64,000 nt of DNA from Streptosporangium sp. NBC_01495 (GCF_036250735.1 NZ_CP109430.1:3844001-3908000), one strand, 5' to 3'. Shown: positions 33,787 to 43,152, counted from the stretch's first letter. Notes: generated by a model from the letters alone, not told the origin. Translations and numbers: made by a program.

Positions 33787-34323
33787 AACTCGTCTCCCTT
33801 TCCGGGGGTCGACAGACGATTACTTCACCGGGAACACAAGACTTGCTTTGTTGCGAAAACTCCTGAGGTGACGCTTACCGATGATCAAAGGTCGGCGTTA
33901 CCCGGAACGCGTGTACTACTCAGCGATCCGACCCACCCGCGACGAGAACGATTCGCCATCGCACGGCTCCGCTACGAACGGCAATCGCCGTACCGAACCC
34001 GCCCGCTCCACCACGAACACCGCCTGCCGGTCATACCAGGATGATCAACGCTGCAATCATGGATGCTTTCACCGGCGGCCGCTGCAAGATCGAGGAAATA
34101 TCGGTTACCGTGCTGCGGTCTTCGCCGGCAATCGAGCCGCACCCCACCCGGAATTCTCAGCGGAGGGTACGGCACCCGCACGCCGATGCGCTGGGCCGCC
34201 GTGGCCGGACCTGTCCGGGCGGGACGGCCGCCCGTCTGCCGGCGATCGCTCGACGGTCATGTCCAGAGCCGTTACGTGACGCCGGCGGGTTGGTGACATG
34301 ACCGGTAAGTACTGGAAGGCGTT
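33787..34323. other. 537-base gene-free stretch
   Basis: Both flanking genes are on the minus strand, so this contains the beta-helix gene's promoter and the IclR gene's 3' flank. I see no supported ORF, repeat or hairpin. The AT-richer bases near 33830-33860 could be the promoter region. Confidence 0.4.
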
Positions 34324-35145
34324 TCAGGAGCCGCCCGCGGTGACGTGTGAGGCGTGCGCGGGTGAGGCGACGTGGAGGTCGTGGCCGGAGCTGAGCCGCT
34401 GGGCGGTGGCGGCGAGCCGGGCGGTCAGCTCGGGGAGCCGGTCGTCGCCCAGCCGTACGGCCGGGCCCTGGATGGCCAGCGCGGCCAGCACGTTGCCGTG
34501 GCCGTCGTGGACCGGCACGGCCACGGCCCGGACCCCGGCGACGCGCTCCTCGAAGTTGATGGCCGTGCCCCGGGCGCGGATGCGGTCGAGCTCGGTCTCC
34601 AGCCCGGCGCGGGTGGTGATCGTGGTGTCGGTGTAGCGGGCGAAGGGCTCCTCCATGCCCACCCTGGGATCCCCGAAGGCGAGCAGGACCTTGCCCATCG
34701 CGCACACGTGGATCGGGTTGCGCTGGCCGGGCTCCTGCTCGTAGCGGAGCGGCTGCCGCGAGGGGACCTGGAGCAGCACGGCCACCTCGTCACCGATGCG
34801 CACGCCCAGATTCACGGCCTCCCCGGTCAGGTCGCGCAGGGCCTCCAGCTCGGGGAGCATCGTGGTCGCGCCGAGGCGCTCCAGGGCCAGTCGGCCCAGC
34901 GTGGCGGTGGTGATCCCGAGATGGTAGCGCTCGGTCACCGGATCCTGGCCGAGCATCCCCGCCGCGTGCAGGGCGCGGACGATGCGGTGGGCGGTGCTGA
35001 CCGACAGGTGGAGGCGCTGAGCCACCTCGGTGGGGGAGAGGGTCACCGACCGCTCGAACGCGCGCAGCACCGCGATGGCGCGTTCGATCGCCTGGGTGCC
35101 CCTGCGGGTGGCGTCTTCAAGCTTCGGCTTCATCAGGTCCACCAT
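34324..35145 (-). CDS. IclR-family transcriptional regulator
   Basis: This 273-residue protein has the winged helix AIERAIAVLRAFERSVTLSP, RLHLSVSTAHRIVRALHAAG, and the IclR effector domain with NPIHVCAMGKVLLAFGDPRV and INFEERVAGVRAVAVPVHDG. ATG at 35145 or 35133 (GGTGGA 5 nt upstream of the latter). It is divergent from the ABC/monooxygenase operon and is the obvious candidate for its control. Confidence 0.88.
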   Translation of the reverse strand: MVDLMKPKLEDATRRGTQAIERAIAVLRAFERSVTLSPTEVAQRLHLSVSTAHRIVRALHAAGMLGQDPVTERYHLGITTATLGRLALERLGATTMLPELEALRDLTGEAVNLGVRIGDEVAVLLQVPSRQPLRYEQEPGQRNPIHVCAMGKVLLAFGDPRVGMEEPFARYTDTTITTRAGLETELDRIRARGTAINFEERVAGVRAVAVPVHDGHGNVLAALAIQGPAVRLGDDRLPELTARLAATAQRLSSGHDLHVASPAHASHVTAGGS

Positions 35146-35179
35146 CCCAGCTTAGGGTGAAAAGCTATTCCCTACACTC

Positions 35180-35208
35180 TTGACGGGTTTTTGGGGTATT
35201 ACTACTAT
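35180..35208 (+). promoter_or_regulatory. Strong sigma-70-type promoter of the ABC/monooxygenase operon
   Basis: TTGACG (35180-35185) and TACTAT (35203-35208) with a 17-bp spacer, unusually consensus-like for this genome. The upstream AT-rich AAAAGCTATTCC (35160-35171), between the promoter and the IclR gene, is a plausible IclR site. Confidence 0.65.
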
Positions 35209-35266
35209 GTGGAATGAAGATCTTGCCATGTGGGATCTGGCTCGTTTCCCTGAGAGGACCCCCGTC

Positions 35267-36799
35267 ATGCCTGTCCGTCGGCTTCTGCGACCGCTGGCCC
35301 TGCTCGTCTCGGTCGTTCTCGCGTTGACCGCCTGTGGCGGCGGCACCCAGTCGGCCACCACCGGCTCCGGCAGCGAGGGAGGCACCCTCAAGTGGGGCTG
35401 GACTCTTCCCACAACGTGGGATCCGGTCACCTCCAGCGCCGGTAACGACGTGAACGCCCTGTCCCTCGTCTACAGCGCCGTCACCCGTCTGGACGACACG
35501 GGCGACGCCGTCTCCGGCCTGGCCACCGCCTGGAAGTACGCCGACGGGGGAAAGAGCGTCACCTTCACCCTCAGGGCCGGGCTGACCTTCTCCGACGGCT
35601 CCCCGCTAGACGCCGAGGCCGTGCGCAGGAGCGTCCTGCGCGGCCGGGACCAGAAGGACTCGCTGATCGCCTCCCAGCTGCGCGGGGTGAAGGACGTCGA
35701 GGTCGTCTCGCCCACCGAGTTCAGGATCCTGCTCGACCGGCCCGACTACCAGATCCCCAACCTGCTCGCGGGGAAGACCGGGATGATCGTCAACCCCCGG
35801 GCCTTCGAGGCGGACGCCAAGGCCGTCGGCGCCAAGCCCGCGGGCGCCGGGCCCTTCACCCTCACTCAGCTCGTTCCCGGCTCGCACGCCAACCTGGACC
35901 GCAACCCGTCCTACTACGACGTCGCGAACATCCACCTGGCCAAATTCGAGCTGAAGACCGTCTCCGAGCCCGCCACCGTCGTCGCCGGGCTCCAGTCCGG
36001 CCAGTTCGACGTCGCGATGCTGCCCGCCGCCCAGATCGACGCGGCCAAGGCGGCCGGGCTGAAGGTCGACCTCATCCCGTCGCTGACCGTCCGGGTCCTG
36101 GACGTCAACAACAGGATCGCGCCGTTCGACAACCCCAAGGTCACCGAGGCGCTGAAGTACGCGGTCGACCGCGCGGCCCTGCTGGAGACCTCCGGCTTCG
36201 GCGTCGGCGAGGTCAACACGCAGCCGTTCCCCAAGGGCCACCTCGGCTACAACCCCGGGCTGGAGAACCTCTACCCGTACGACCCCGCCAAGGCCAGGAA
36301 GCTGCTCGCCGAGGCCGGGTTCCCCAACGGCGTCGACATCCCGCTGACCACCGCCACCCCCGAGGGCCTGCCCGAGCAGGTCCAGGAGCAGCTCAAGGCC
36401 GCCGGGATCAGGACCACCATCAAGCTCATCGCCCCGGCCCAGCACACCCAGCTCGTCTACGTCCAGCACAACGTGGCCCTCGCCCCCGACGGCTTCGTCG
36501 GCCGCGAGTCGCCGCTGCAGGCGCTCGGCGTCGTCTACGGGCCCGAGGGCCTGATGAACCCCGGCCGCAACACGCCCAAGGCACTGCTGGAGCAGTTCGA
36601 CAGGATCCGCACCACGCCGCCGGACGACCCCGGCTACGCCAAGGCCGTCCAGGACGCGGTCGCCATCGGCGTCAAGGAGCTGCCCAACGTCTGGCTGTTC
36701 ACCACGCCGCGCATCTTCGCCCGCAGCCCCAGGGTCTCCGAGCTTCCCGCCAACCTCGCGGTGCAGCGCTTCGACGGCGTCCGGGTGGCGAACCCGTGA
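35267..36799 (+). CDS. ABC transporter substrate-binding lipoprotein, family 5
   Basis: This 510-residue protein has a lipoprotein signal MPVRRLLRPLALLVSVVLAL ending in the lipobox LTAC, a Gly/Ser linker, and family 5 motifs: LKWGWTLPTTWDPVTSSAGN, TFSDGSPLDAEAVRRSVLRG and GAGPFTLTQLVPGSHANLDR. ATG at 35267 is chosen for GAGAGGA about 8 nt upstream. It delivers its ligand to the permease pair downstream. The ligand is probably the molecule attacked by the flavin monooxygenase of the same operon rather than a peptide. Confidence 0.87.
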   Translation: MPVRRLLRPLALLVSVVLALTACGGGTQSATTGSGSEGGTLKWGWTLPTTWDPVTSSAGNDVNALSLVYSAVTRLDDTGDAVSGLATAWKYADGGKSVTFTLRAGLTFSDGSPLDAEAVRRSVLRGRDQKDSLIASQLRGVKDVEVVSPTEFRILLDRPDYQIPNLLAGKTGMIVNPRAFEADAKAVGAKPAGAGPFTLTQLVPGSHANLDRNPSYYDVANIHLAKFELKTVSEPATVVAGLQSGQFDVAMLPAAQIDAAKAAGLKVDLIPSLTVRVLDVNNRIAPFDNPKVTEALKYAVDRAALLETSGFGVGEVNTQPFPKGHLGYNPGLENLYPYDPAKARKLLAEAGFPNGVDIPLTTATPEGLPEQVQEQLKAAGIRTTIKLIAPAQHTQLVYVQHNVALAPDGFVGRESPLQALGVVYGPEGLMNPGRNTPKALLEQFDRIRTTPPDDPGYAKAVQDAVAIGVKELPNVWLFTTPRIFARSPRVSELPANLAVQRFDGVRVANP

Positions 36800-37878
36800 C
36801 CGCGCTGGGATCACGCGCCCCCGCGACCGCGCGGGGAGCCCGCGAAGACAGGGAGAACAGGGGAGCCGGGGAGGGCGGAGAGATCCGCCGGCCCGTCGTG
36901 ACGGCGGGCCCGGCCCCCCGCACCCGTCGTACGGCGGGGAGGGCCCGGTGGCGCGCGGTGGCGCGCGGGTCGGCCGCCCTGGTGGTCGTGGCGCTCGCCT
37001 CCACCTTCATCACCTACGGGCTGGGCGCGCTCGGCGACGCCAACCCGGCGGCGGCCGTACTGGGGGCGACCGCGACCCCCGAGGACATCGCCAGGATGAG
37101 CCACGAGTTCGGGCTCGACCGTCCGTTCCTGGAGCAGTACGTCACCTGGCTGGGCAACGCCCTCACCGGAGACCTGGGCCGCTCCTGGTTCACCCAGATC
37201 CCGGTCGCCGAGAGCATCGCGCAGCGTCTCCCCGTCGACCTGTCGATCACCGGCCTGGCCGTGCTCATCGCGGTCGTCGCCGGGGGCGCGGCCGGGATCG
37301 GGGCGGCGGTGAGCAACGGCGGCAGGTTCGACCGGATCGTGACCGCCGTCTGCGCGGTCGCCTCCACCCTGCCGGCGTTCGTCGTCGGCATCGGGCTGAT
37401 CGTGCTCTTCGCCGTGATCGTCCCGGTGTTCCCCTCCGGCGGGTACGTGCCGTTCTCCCAGGATCCCGTCCAATGGCTGCGGCTGATCACCCTCCCGGCG
37501 ATCGCGCTCAGCCTCGACGCCGCCGCCGACCTCGCCAGGCAGCTCCGTACCGGCCTGGTGGCCGCGCTACGGGAGAACTACGTGACCGGCGCGGTGGTCC
37601 GGGGACTCCCGGCCCGGCGGGTGCTGTTCCGGCACGCGCTGCGCAACGCCGCAGGCCCGGCGCTCACCGTGCTCGGGGTGCACATCCCCCGCCTGATCGG
37701 CGGCGCGGTGGTCACCGAGGCGGTGTTCGCCCTGCCGGGTCTCGGCCAGCTGACCGGCGAGGCCGCGCTCAAGCACGACGTCCCGGTGATCCAGGGCGCG
37801 CTGCTCGCCACCATCGCGCTGGTGCTCGTCTCCAACGTCACCGTCAACGCGGCCGTCGCCAGGCTGCGGGGTGCGTGA
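36796..37878 (+). CDS. ABC transporter permease (DppB/NikB type)
   Basis: This 360-residue permease has a long basic N-terminal extension (about 55 residues, Arg/Gly/Ala-rich) before the first helix (ALVVVALASTFITYGLGALG). TPEDIARMSHEFGLDRPFLE is the DppB periplasmic loop, and ALRENYVTGAVVRGLPARRV with ALRNAAGPALTVLG is the coupling region. GTG overlaps the previous stop (GTGA). Confidence 0.86.
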   Translation: MTALGSRAPATARGAREDRENRGAGEGGEIRRPVVTAGPAPRTRRTAGRARWRAVARGSAALVVVALASTFITYGLGALGDANPAAAVLGATATPEDIARMSHEFGLDRPFLEQYVTWLGNALTGDLGRSWFTQIPVAESIAQRLPVDLSITGLAVLIAVVAGGAAGIGAAVSNGGRFDRIVTAVCAVASTLPAFVVGIGLIVLFAVIVPVFPSGGYVPFSQDPVQWLRLITLPAIALSLDAAADLARQLRTGLVAALRENYVTGAVVRGLPARRVLFRHALRNAAGPALTVLGVHIPRLIGGAVVTEAVFALPGLGQLTGEAALKHDVPVIQGALLATIALVLVSNVTVNAAVARLRGA

Positions 37879-38975
37879 TGACCTCCTTCCGCGGGGCGTG
37901 GCGATTGCCCTCCGTCAAGCTGTCCGTGGCGATCCTCGCCGCCGTGCTCCTCGTCGCGGTGTTCGGCGGTGTGCTCGCCCCGTACGACCCGATCGCGCAG
38001 AACCCCGGGCTGCGCCTGCTGGGGCCGTCGGGGGAGCACCTCCTCGGCACCGACTACCTCGGCCGCGACGTGCTCAGCCGGCTGCTCGCCGGGACCGGCC
38101 TCTCGGTCGCCGGGGCGGCGGAGGCGGTCGCCGTCGGGCTGGTCCTGGGCGCGATCCCCGGCCTGGCCTCGGTGTTCTTCGGCAGGGTCTTCGAGTGGAC
38201 GACGATGCGGCTGGTGGACGCGCTGCTTACGCTGCCGTTCGTCATCTTCGCCATCGCCGTCGCCGGGATCCTCGGCAACGGCCTGCACCAGGCGATGGCC
38301 GCCATCGGGCTGCTGCTCACGCCGGTGTTCTACCGGGTCACCCGCACCGCGGCGCTGGGTTTCACCCGGGCCCAGTACGTCGAGGCGGCCGAACTGCTCG
38401 GCGCGTCCCGCTCCAGGATCCTGCGCACCCACATCGCGGGCAAGGTGCTGCCGACGGTCGCGGTGACCGCGGCCGGGGCGTCCGCGGCGGCGCTGCTGGT
38501 CGTCTCCTCCCTCGCCTTTCTCGGCATCGGTGTCGAACCCCCCGCCCCTACCTGGGGCGGGATGCTCGCCAGCGACCTGGGCTATCTCCACCAGCGGCCA
38601 CTGGCCCCGCTCGCGCCCGCCCTCGTGATCATGTTGACCGTCGGCGCGCTCAACGCCCTCGCCGACGCGGTACGCGACACGACCGGCCTTCACACGGATG
38701 GCCTCCTCGCCGAGAGCGCCGAGAGCGCCGAGAGCGCCGAGAGCGCCGAGAGCGCTGGCAGCGCTGGCAGCGCTGACGGCACTGACGGCGCTGACGGCAC
38801 TGACGGCACTCACGCAGAAAGCACCGGGAGCCTCCGGGCAGAGGGCACTCACCCCGGGAGCCTCCGTACCGGGAGTCACCGCGCCGGGAGCCTCCGTACC
38901 GAGAGTCCCCGTGTGGAGGGCACTCATCCCGAAAGCCTCCGCATCGACGAGAGCGAGGAGCTCCATGCCCGCTGA
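37878..38975 (+). CDS. ABC transporter permease (DppC/NikC type) with long repeat tail
   Basis: The first 270 or so of 365 residues are a normal DppC-type permease: EHLLGTDYLGRDVLSRLLAG, EAAELLGASRSRILRTHIAG and SLAFLGIGVEPPAPTWGGML. The last 90 or so are low complexity: AES/AGS/DGT triplets encoded by a 9-bp tandem repeat (38712-38810), then SLRTES/GTHPES repeats. The tail would lie in the cytoplasm or periplasm beyond the last helix. ATG shares one base with the upstream stop (TGATG); the next gene starts inside the tail. Confidence 0.85.
   Translation: MTSFRGAWRLPSVKLSVAILAAVLLVAVFGGVLAPYDPIAQNPGLRLLGPSGEHLLGTDYLGRDVLSRLLAGTGLSVAGAAEAVAVGLVLGAIPGLASVFFGRVFEWTTMRLVDALLTLPFVIFAIAVAGILGNGLHQAMAAIGLLLTPVFYRVTRTAALGFTRAQYVEAAELLGASRSRILRTHIAGKVLPTVAVTAAGASAAALLVVSSLAFLGIGVEPPAPTWGGMLASDLGYLHQRPLAPLAPALVIMLTVGALNALADAVRDTTGLHTDGLLAESAESAESAESAESAGSAGSADGTDGADGTDGTHAESTGSLRAEGTHPGSLRTGSHRAGSLRTESPRVEGTHPESLRIDESEELHAR
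38712..38810 (+). repeat. 9-bp tandem repeat, 11 units, in permease tail
   Basis: Units run GAGAGCGCC x4, GAGAGCGCT, GGCAGCGCT x2, then four GACGGC(A/G)CT copies. Each unit encodes three residues, so expansions keep frame. The gradual change along the array looks like local slippage plus divergence. Confidence 0.85.
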
Positions 38976-39981
38976 AGCGCTGTTGAGCGTGCGCGACCTG
39001 CGCGTGACCGTCTCGGGAGGCCGGGCCGAGGCCGTGCGCGGCGTCTCCTTCGAGGTCGCCCCCGGCGAGGCCGTCGGCCTGGTCGGTGAGTCGGGCAGCG
39101 GCAAGACCCTCACCTGCCGCGCGGTCCTCGGCGCTCTGGCTCCCGGCTGTTCGGTGAGTTCGGGCGAGATCGAGTTCGGTGGCCACGACCTGACGGGAGC
39201 GAGCCGGAGGGAGTGGCTCGGGATCCGCGGGAGCAGGATCGGCGCGGTCTTCCAGGACCCGGCCTCCTACCTGAACCCGTCCCTGCCGGTCGGCGGCCAG
39301 CTCGCCGAGGTGCTGCGGGTCAAGCTCGGACTGCGACGGCGCGCGGCCCGCGATCGCGCCGTCGAACTGCTGGACGCGATGGGCCTGCGCGACCCGGCCC
39401 GTGTCCACGGCCAGTATCCGCACGAGCTGTCCGGCGGCATGCTCCAGCGTGTCCTGATCGCCATCGCCGTCTCCTGCGACCCCGAACTGCTGATCGCCGA
39501 CGAGGCCACCACCGCGCTCGACGTGACCGTCCAGGCAGAGGTGCTCGAACTCCTCGCCCGGCTGCGCGCCGAGCGCGGCCTGTCGATCGTGTGCGTCTCC
39601 CATGACCTGGCGGTGATCGCGGCGCTCTGCGACCGGATCATCGTCTTCTACGGGGGCGAGATCGTCGAGTCGGGGCCGACGCGGGAGGTCCTGGCCCGGC
39701 CCGGACACCCCTACACCGAGGCCCTGCTGCGGGTCGCCTCGGTCGGCGACTGGGGCAGGCGGACCCTGGAGGTCATCCCCGGTCAGCCGCCACCAGCGGG
39801 CGCCTCCCTGCCGGGCTGCCGCTTCGCCGCCCGCTGCGCCTTCGCCGAAGAGGCCTGCTCGGCGGCTCCCGTTCCCCTCACCGCCCATCCCGGCGGGCGC
39901 GAGGTCCGCTGCCTGCGCCCGGAGGCGGCGGGCCGCGACGCGGTGACCGCCGGCGCCGGAGCATGGGGGACGGACCTGTGA
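38965..39981 (+). CDS. ABC transporter ATP-binding protein (OppD/DppD type)
   Basis: This 338-residue ATPase has Walker A GLVGESGSGKTLTCRA, signature PHELSGGMLQRVLIA, Walker B ELLIADEATTALD, and the switch His in VCVSHDLAV. The C-terminal oligopeptide/dipeptide extension ends with the Cys-rich CRFAARCAFAEEACSAAP motif that can bind an iron-sulfur cluster in DppD proteins. ATG lies 11 bases inside the previous gene with GAGGAG just upstream. Confidence 0.88.
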   Translation: MPAEALLSVRDLRVTVSGGRAEAVRGVSFEVAPGEAVGLVGESGSGKTLTCRAVLGALAPGCSVSSGEIEFGGHDLTGASRREWLGIRGSRIGAVFQDPASYLNPSLPVGGQLAEVLRVKLGLRRRAARDRAVELLDAMGLRDPARVHGQYPHELSGGMLQRVLIAIAVSCDPELLIADEATTALDVTVQAEVLELLARLRAERGLSIVCVSHDLAVIAALCDRIIVFYGGEIVESGPTREVLARPGHPYTEALLRVASVGDWGRRTLEVIPGQPPPAGASLPGCRFAARCAFAEEACSAAPVPLTAHPGGREVRCLRPEAAGRDAVTAGAGAWGTDL

Positions 39982-41414
39982 CCGGTTCCGTGAACACCTC
40001 CACGACCGATTCCGCGACCGGCCCCGAGCGCACCCCCGCGACTGGCCCCGCGAGCACCCCCGCGACTGGTTCGGCGAACACCTCCACGACCGGCTCCGCG
40101 AACAACGTCGCGACCGGTTCCGTGAGTGCTTCCGTGACCGGTCAGGTGAGCGCGCCGCTGCTGGCCGTGCGGGGGGTGAACGTGTCGCTCGGCAGGCCCG
40201 CCGTGCGGATCCTCAGCGACGTCGACCTCACCGTCCGGGCCGGGGAGATCGTCGGGATCGTGGGGGAGACCGGCTCCGGCAAGACGACCCTGGCCAGGAC
40301 CGTCGTCGGCCTGGTCCACCCCGACTCCGGTTCCGTCGAGGTGGAGGGCGTCGAGATCTCCTCACTGAGGGGGAAGGCGTTGCGGGCACACCGCCGTACC
40401 GGGAAGGTGCGGTTCGTCTTCCAGGACCCGCTCCGCTCGCTCGACCCCGACCACAGCGTGGGGACCGTCGTCGGCGAGGGCCTGGCCGTGCGGCGCGTTC
40501 CCCCGGCCGAGCGCGCGGCCAGGGTACGGGCGGCGCTGGAACTCGTCGGTCTGGACCCCGCCCTCGCGACCAGGACGCCCGGCCAGATCTCCGGCGGCCA
40601 GCGGCAGCGCGTCTCGATCGCCCGCGCGATCGTGTCGGAGCCGTCACTGCTGATCTGCGACGAGCCGGTCAGCGCGCTGGACGCCTCCAACCGCAACCAC
40701 ATCCTGCGACTCCTGGACGACCTGCGCGGGCGGCTCGGCGCCGGTGTCGTCGTCATCTCCCACGACCTCAGCTCCCTGGCGGGCGTCGCCGACCGGGTCG
40801 CGGTCCTCTACCGGGGCCGGATCGTCGAGGAGGGGCCGATCGGCGAGGTCTTCGACGACCCCCGCCACCCCTACACCGCGCTGCTCGTCGCCTCCGCCCC
40901 GCGCGTCGCCGGTATCGCCCGCCACTCCCTGGAGCGGCTGCGGGCGGCACCGACCGGTGTCGGTGCCGTCGGTGCCACCGGCGGCTGCGTCTTCGCCCAC
41001 CGCTGCCCGTTCGCCACGGAGGCCTGCTCGGTCGTTCCCGAGCCGGTCGTCCGGGGCGGGCGCGCGGTCGCCTGCCACCACGCCGGCACCTGGCCCGCCC
41101 AGGCCGCCGCGCCCCAGCCCATCCCCGGTCCCGCCCTCAACCTCAACCTCGTCCCCGGTCCCGCCCCTGGCTCCGCTCCGGAGTCCGTCACCGGTCCCGC
41201 CTCCGCCTCCGGTCCCGCCTCCGCCTCCGCCTCCGGTCCCGTCCCCGTCCCCGTCCCCGTCCCCGCCTCCGGTTCCGGTCCTGAGCTCGCCTCCGGTCCC
41301 GTCCCCGCCCCCGAGTCCACCCCGCCCCCCGGTTCCGGCTCCGGTCAGGACCCCGCCTCCGGTCTCGTCCCCGAGTCCGTCGCCGGTGCCGTTTCCCGCT
41401 TCGTCGCCCGTTAA
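39978..41414 (+). CDS. ABC transporter ATP-binding protein (OppF/DppF type) with repeat tails
   Basis: This 478-residue ATPase has Walker A GIVGETGSGKTTLARTVVG, signature QISGGQRQRVSIA, Walker B LLICDEPVSALD, switch VVISHDLSS and the Cys motif CVFAHRCPFATEACSVVP. About 55 N-terminal residues are TGS/NTST/ATGP repeats and about 90 C-terminal residues are Pro/Ala/Ser repeats (PASASGPASAS, PVPVPVP), leaving a normal core of about 330. GTG at 39978 gives the 4-base overlap usual here, with GGGGGA upstream; ATG at 39963 is the alternative. Confidence 0.86.
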   Translation: MTGSVNTSTTDSATGPERTPATGPASTPATGSANTSTTGSANNVATGSVSASVTGQVSAPLLAVRGVNVSLGRPAVRILSDVDLTVRAGEIVGIVGETGSGKTTLARTVVGLVHPDSGSVEVEGVEISSLRGKALRAHRRTGKVRFVFQDPLRSLDPDHSVGTVVGEGLAVRRVPPAERAARVRAALELVGLDPALATRTPGQISGGQRQRVSIARAIVSEPSLLICDEPVSALDASNRNHILRLLDDLRGRLGAGVVVISHDLSSLAGVADRVAVLYRGRIVEEGPIGEVFDDPRHPYTALLVASAPRVAGIARHSLERLRAAPTGVGAVGATGGCVFAHRCPFATEACSVVPEPVVRGGRAVACHHAGTWPAQAAAPQPIPGPALNLNLVPGPAPGSAPESVTGPASASGPASASASGPVPVPVPVPASGSGPELASGPVPAPESTPPPGSGSGQDPASGLVPESVAGAVSRFVAR

Positions 41415-41425
41415 GGAGCACACGC

Positions 41426-42517
41426 ATGTCCATCGAGATTCTCGGCATGGTCGGTACGAAGGATTTCTCAGAGACCCACGGGTCCTTCATCGACGGCCCG
41501 CCCATCGACGTTCCCTACCTGGCCCGGTTCGCCCGCGCTCACGAGGCCGCCGGGTTCGACCGGGTACTGATCGGCTACGGGTCCTCCTCACCCGACGGGT
41601 TCGCCGTCGCCGCGTCGGTGCTGCACGCCACCGAGCGGCTGCGCGTGCTGATCGCGCACCGGCCCGGTTTCGTCGCCCCGACGGTGGTGGCCAGGAAGCT
41701 CGCCACCCTCGACCAGCTCACCGGGGGAGGCAGGGTCGCCATCCACCACATCACCGGCGGCGACGAGGCCGACCAGCGTCGCGACGGCGACTTCCTCGAC
41801 CACGGTGCCCGCTACCGGCGTACCGGCGAGTTCATGTCCGTGCTGCGCCGTACGCTCACCTCGGCCGAGCCGTTCGACCACGAGGGCGAGTTCTACCGGT
41901 TCGAGGGCGCGTACAGCTCGGTCAGGGCCGACATCCCGCTCTACTTCGGCGGAGCCTCCCCGGCGGCCGTCCAGGCCGGGGCCGAGCACGCCGACGTCTA
42001 CATGCTGTGGGGCGAGCCGCTGGCCGAGACCGCCGAGCGGATCCGGCGTGTCAGGGAGGAGGCGGCCAGGCACGGCCGCGAGATCACCTTCAGCCTGTCC
42101 ACTCGGCCGATCGTCGCCGCGACCGAGGCCGAGGCCTGGGAGCGGGCCGAGCGGATCAGGGCGGCGACCGCCGAACGGACCTCCGGCGGCGGGCTGCGCT
42201 GGGGCAAGGGGAAGAGCGAGTCCACCTCCGTCGGGGCCGCCAGGCTCCAGGAGCAGGGCGCGGAGCGGGAGGTGCACGACGAGCGGCTCTGGTACGGCGT
42301 GACCAACCTGATCGGTCCCGGCGGCAACTCCACGGCCGTGGTCGGCACCGCGGAGCAGGTCGCCGAGGCGCTGCTGAAGTATCACGACCTCGGCGTCACG
42401 ACCTTCCTCATCCGCGGCTTCGACCCGGTGGACGACGTCGTGCGGTGGGGGGACGAGCTGGTGCCGCTGCTCCGGCAGGGTGCCGAGCGGCGCGAACCCG
42501 CGGGCGTGGGCGCGTGA
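41426..42517 (+). CDS. LLM-class flavin-dependent monooxygenase (SsuD-like)
   Basis: This 363-residue TIM-barrel enzyme resembles alkanesulfonate monooxygenase: EILGMVGTKDFSETHGSFID, FDRVLIGYGSSSPDGFAVAA, AHRPGFVAPTVVARKLATLD, and the long loop with RVAIHHITGGDEADQRRDGD. SsuD-type enzymes use reduced FMN and oxygen to cleave C-S or similar bonds. AAGGAG precedes ATG. It follows the ABC genes directly and is followed by its probable FMN reductase, so the imported molecule is its likely substrate. Confidence 0.88.
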   Translation: MSIEILGMVGTKDFSETHGSFIDGPPIDVPYLARFARAHEAAGFDRVLIGYGSSSPDGFAVAASVLHATERLRVLIAHRPGFVAPTVVARKLATLDQLTGGGRVAIHHITGGDEADQRRDGDFLDHGARYRRTGEFMSVLRRTLTSAEPFDHEGEFYRFEGAYSSVRADIPLYFGGASPAAVQAGAEHADVYMLWGEPLAETAERIRRVREEAARHGREITFSLSTRPIVAATEAEAWERAERIRAATAERTSGGGLRWGKGKSESTSVGAARLQEQGAEREVHDERLWYGVTNLIGPGGNSTAVVGTAEQVAEALLKYHDLGVTTFLIRGFDPVDDVVRWGDELVPLLRQGAERREPAGVGA

Positions 42518-42555
42518 GCGCGACCCGCGCGGCCAAGGGGGCAGGACCCGAGCAG

Positions 42556-42575
42556 CCCGGCCGCATCAGGCCGGG
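42556..42575 (+). other. Intra-operon hairpin
   Basis: CCCGGCC (42556-42562) and GGCCGGG (42569-42575) form a 7-bp GC stem with a 6-nt loop in the 116-base gap between the monooxygenase and reductase genes. No T-run follows; it could stabilise the upstream transcript or attenuate. Confidence 0.4.
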
Positions 42576-42633
42576 CAGGGCCGGGTACTCCCGGCGAACC
42601 GATCACCCCGGACACGGCACGGGAGGTACCTCG

Positions 42634-43152
42634 ATGAGCGCGGAGGCGGTCGGCGGCGGCCAGCCGCGAGACGTCTTCCTGTCCGCCTTCCGCAGGCACG
42701 CCGCCGGGGTCGCCGTCATCACCGCCCCCGGTCCCGTCGGCTTCACCGCCACCTCGCTGACCTCGATGTCGCTCGACCCGCCGCTGCTGTCGTTCGGCAT
42801 CTCGGTCGGCTCGTCGAGCTGGCCGGCGATCCGCGACGCGGACGGGTTCGTCGTCCACATTCTCGCCGGAGACCAGCGGGACGTGGCGGAGCTGTTCGCC
42901 AGGAAGGGCGCCGACAGGTTCGCCGACCCGGAGCGCTGGGAATCTCTCCCCGGAGGGGAGCCGCTGCTGTACGGGGCGGCCGCGTGGCTGCTCTGCCGCA
43001 CCCAGGAGCGGTTCATCGCGGGGGACCACCGGCTGGTCGTCGGCCGGGTCGTGGAGGGGCACACCGATCCCGCCCACCCTCCGCTGCTGTACCACGATGG
43101 AAGTTTCGGCGCGCTCGCGCCGCACCCTTCCGACCGAACCAGGAGCGACTGA
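42634..43152 (+). CDS. Flavin reductase domain protein (two-component monooxygenase partner)
   Basis: This 172-residue protein is of the FMN-binding split-barrel flavin reductase family: FLSAFRRHAAGVAVITAPG, GFTATSLTSMSLDPPLLSFG and the GDHRLVVGRVVEGHTD segment. It would supply reduced FMN to the upstream monooxygenase. GGGAGGT lies 7 nt before ATG. Its stop shares a base with the next ATG (TGATG). Confidence 0.88.
   Translation: MSAEAVGGGQPRDVFLSAFRRHAAGVAVITAPGPVGFTATSLTSMSLDPPLLSFGISVGSSSWPAIRDADGFVVHILAGDQRDVAELFARKGADRFADPERWESLPGGEPLLYGAAAWLLCRTQERFIAGDHRLVVGRVVEGHTDPAHPPLLYHDGSFGALAPHPSDRTRSD

Noticed and set aside
33880-34280. Short plus-strand frames
   Set aside because: Frames of 70-130 codons with no start context or similarity; one 50-codon stretch looked protein-like but could not be assigned.
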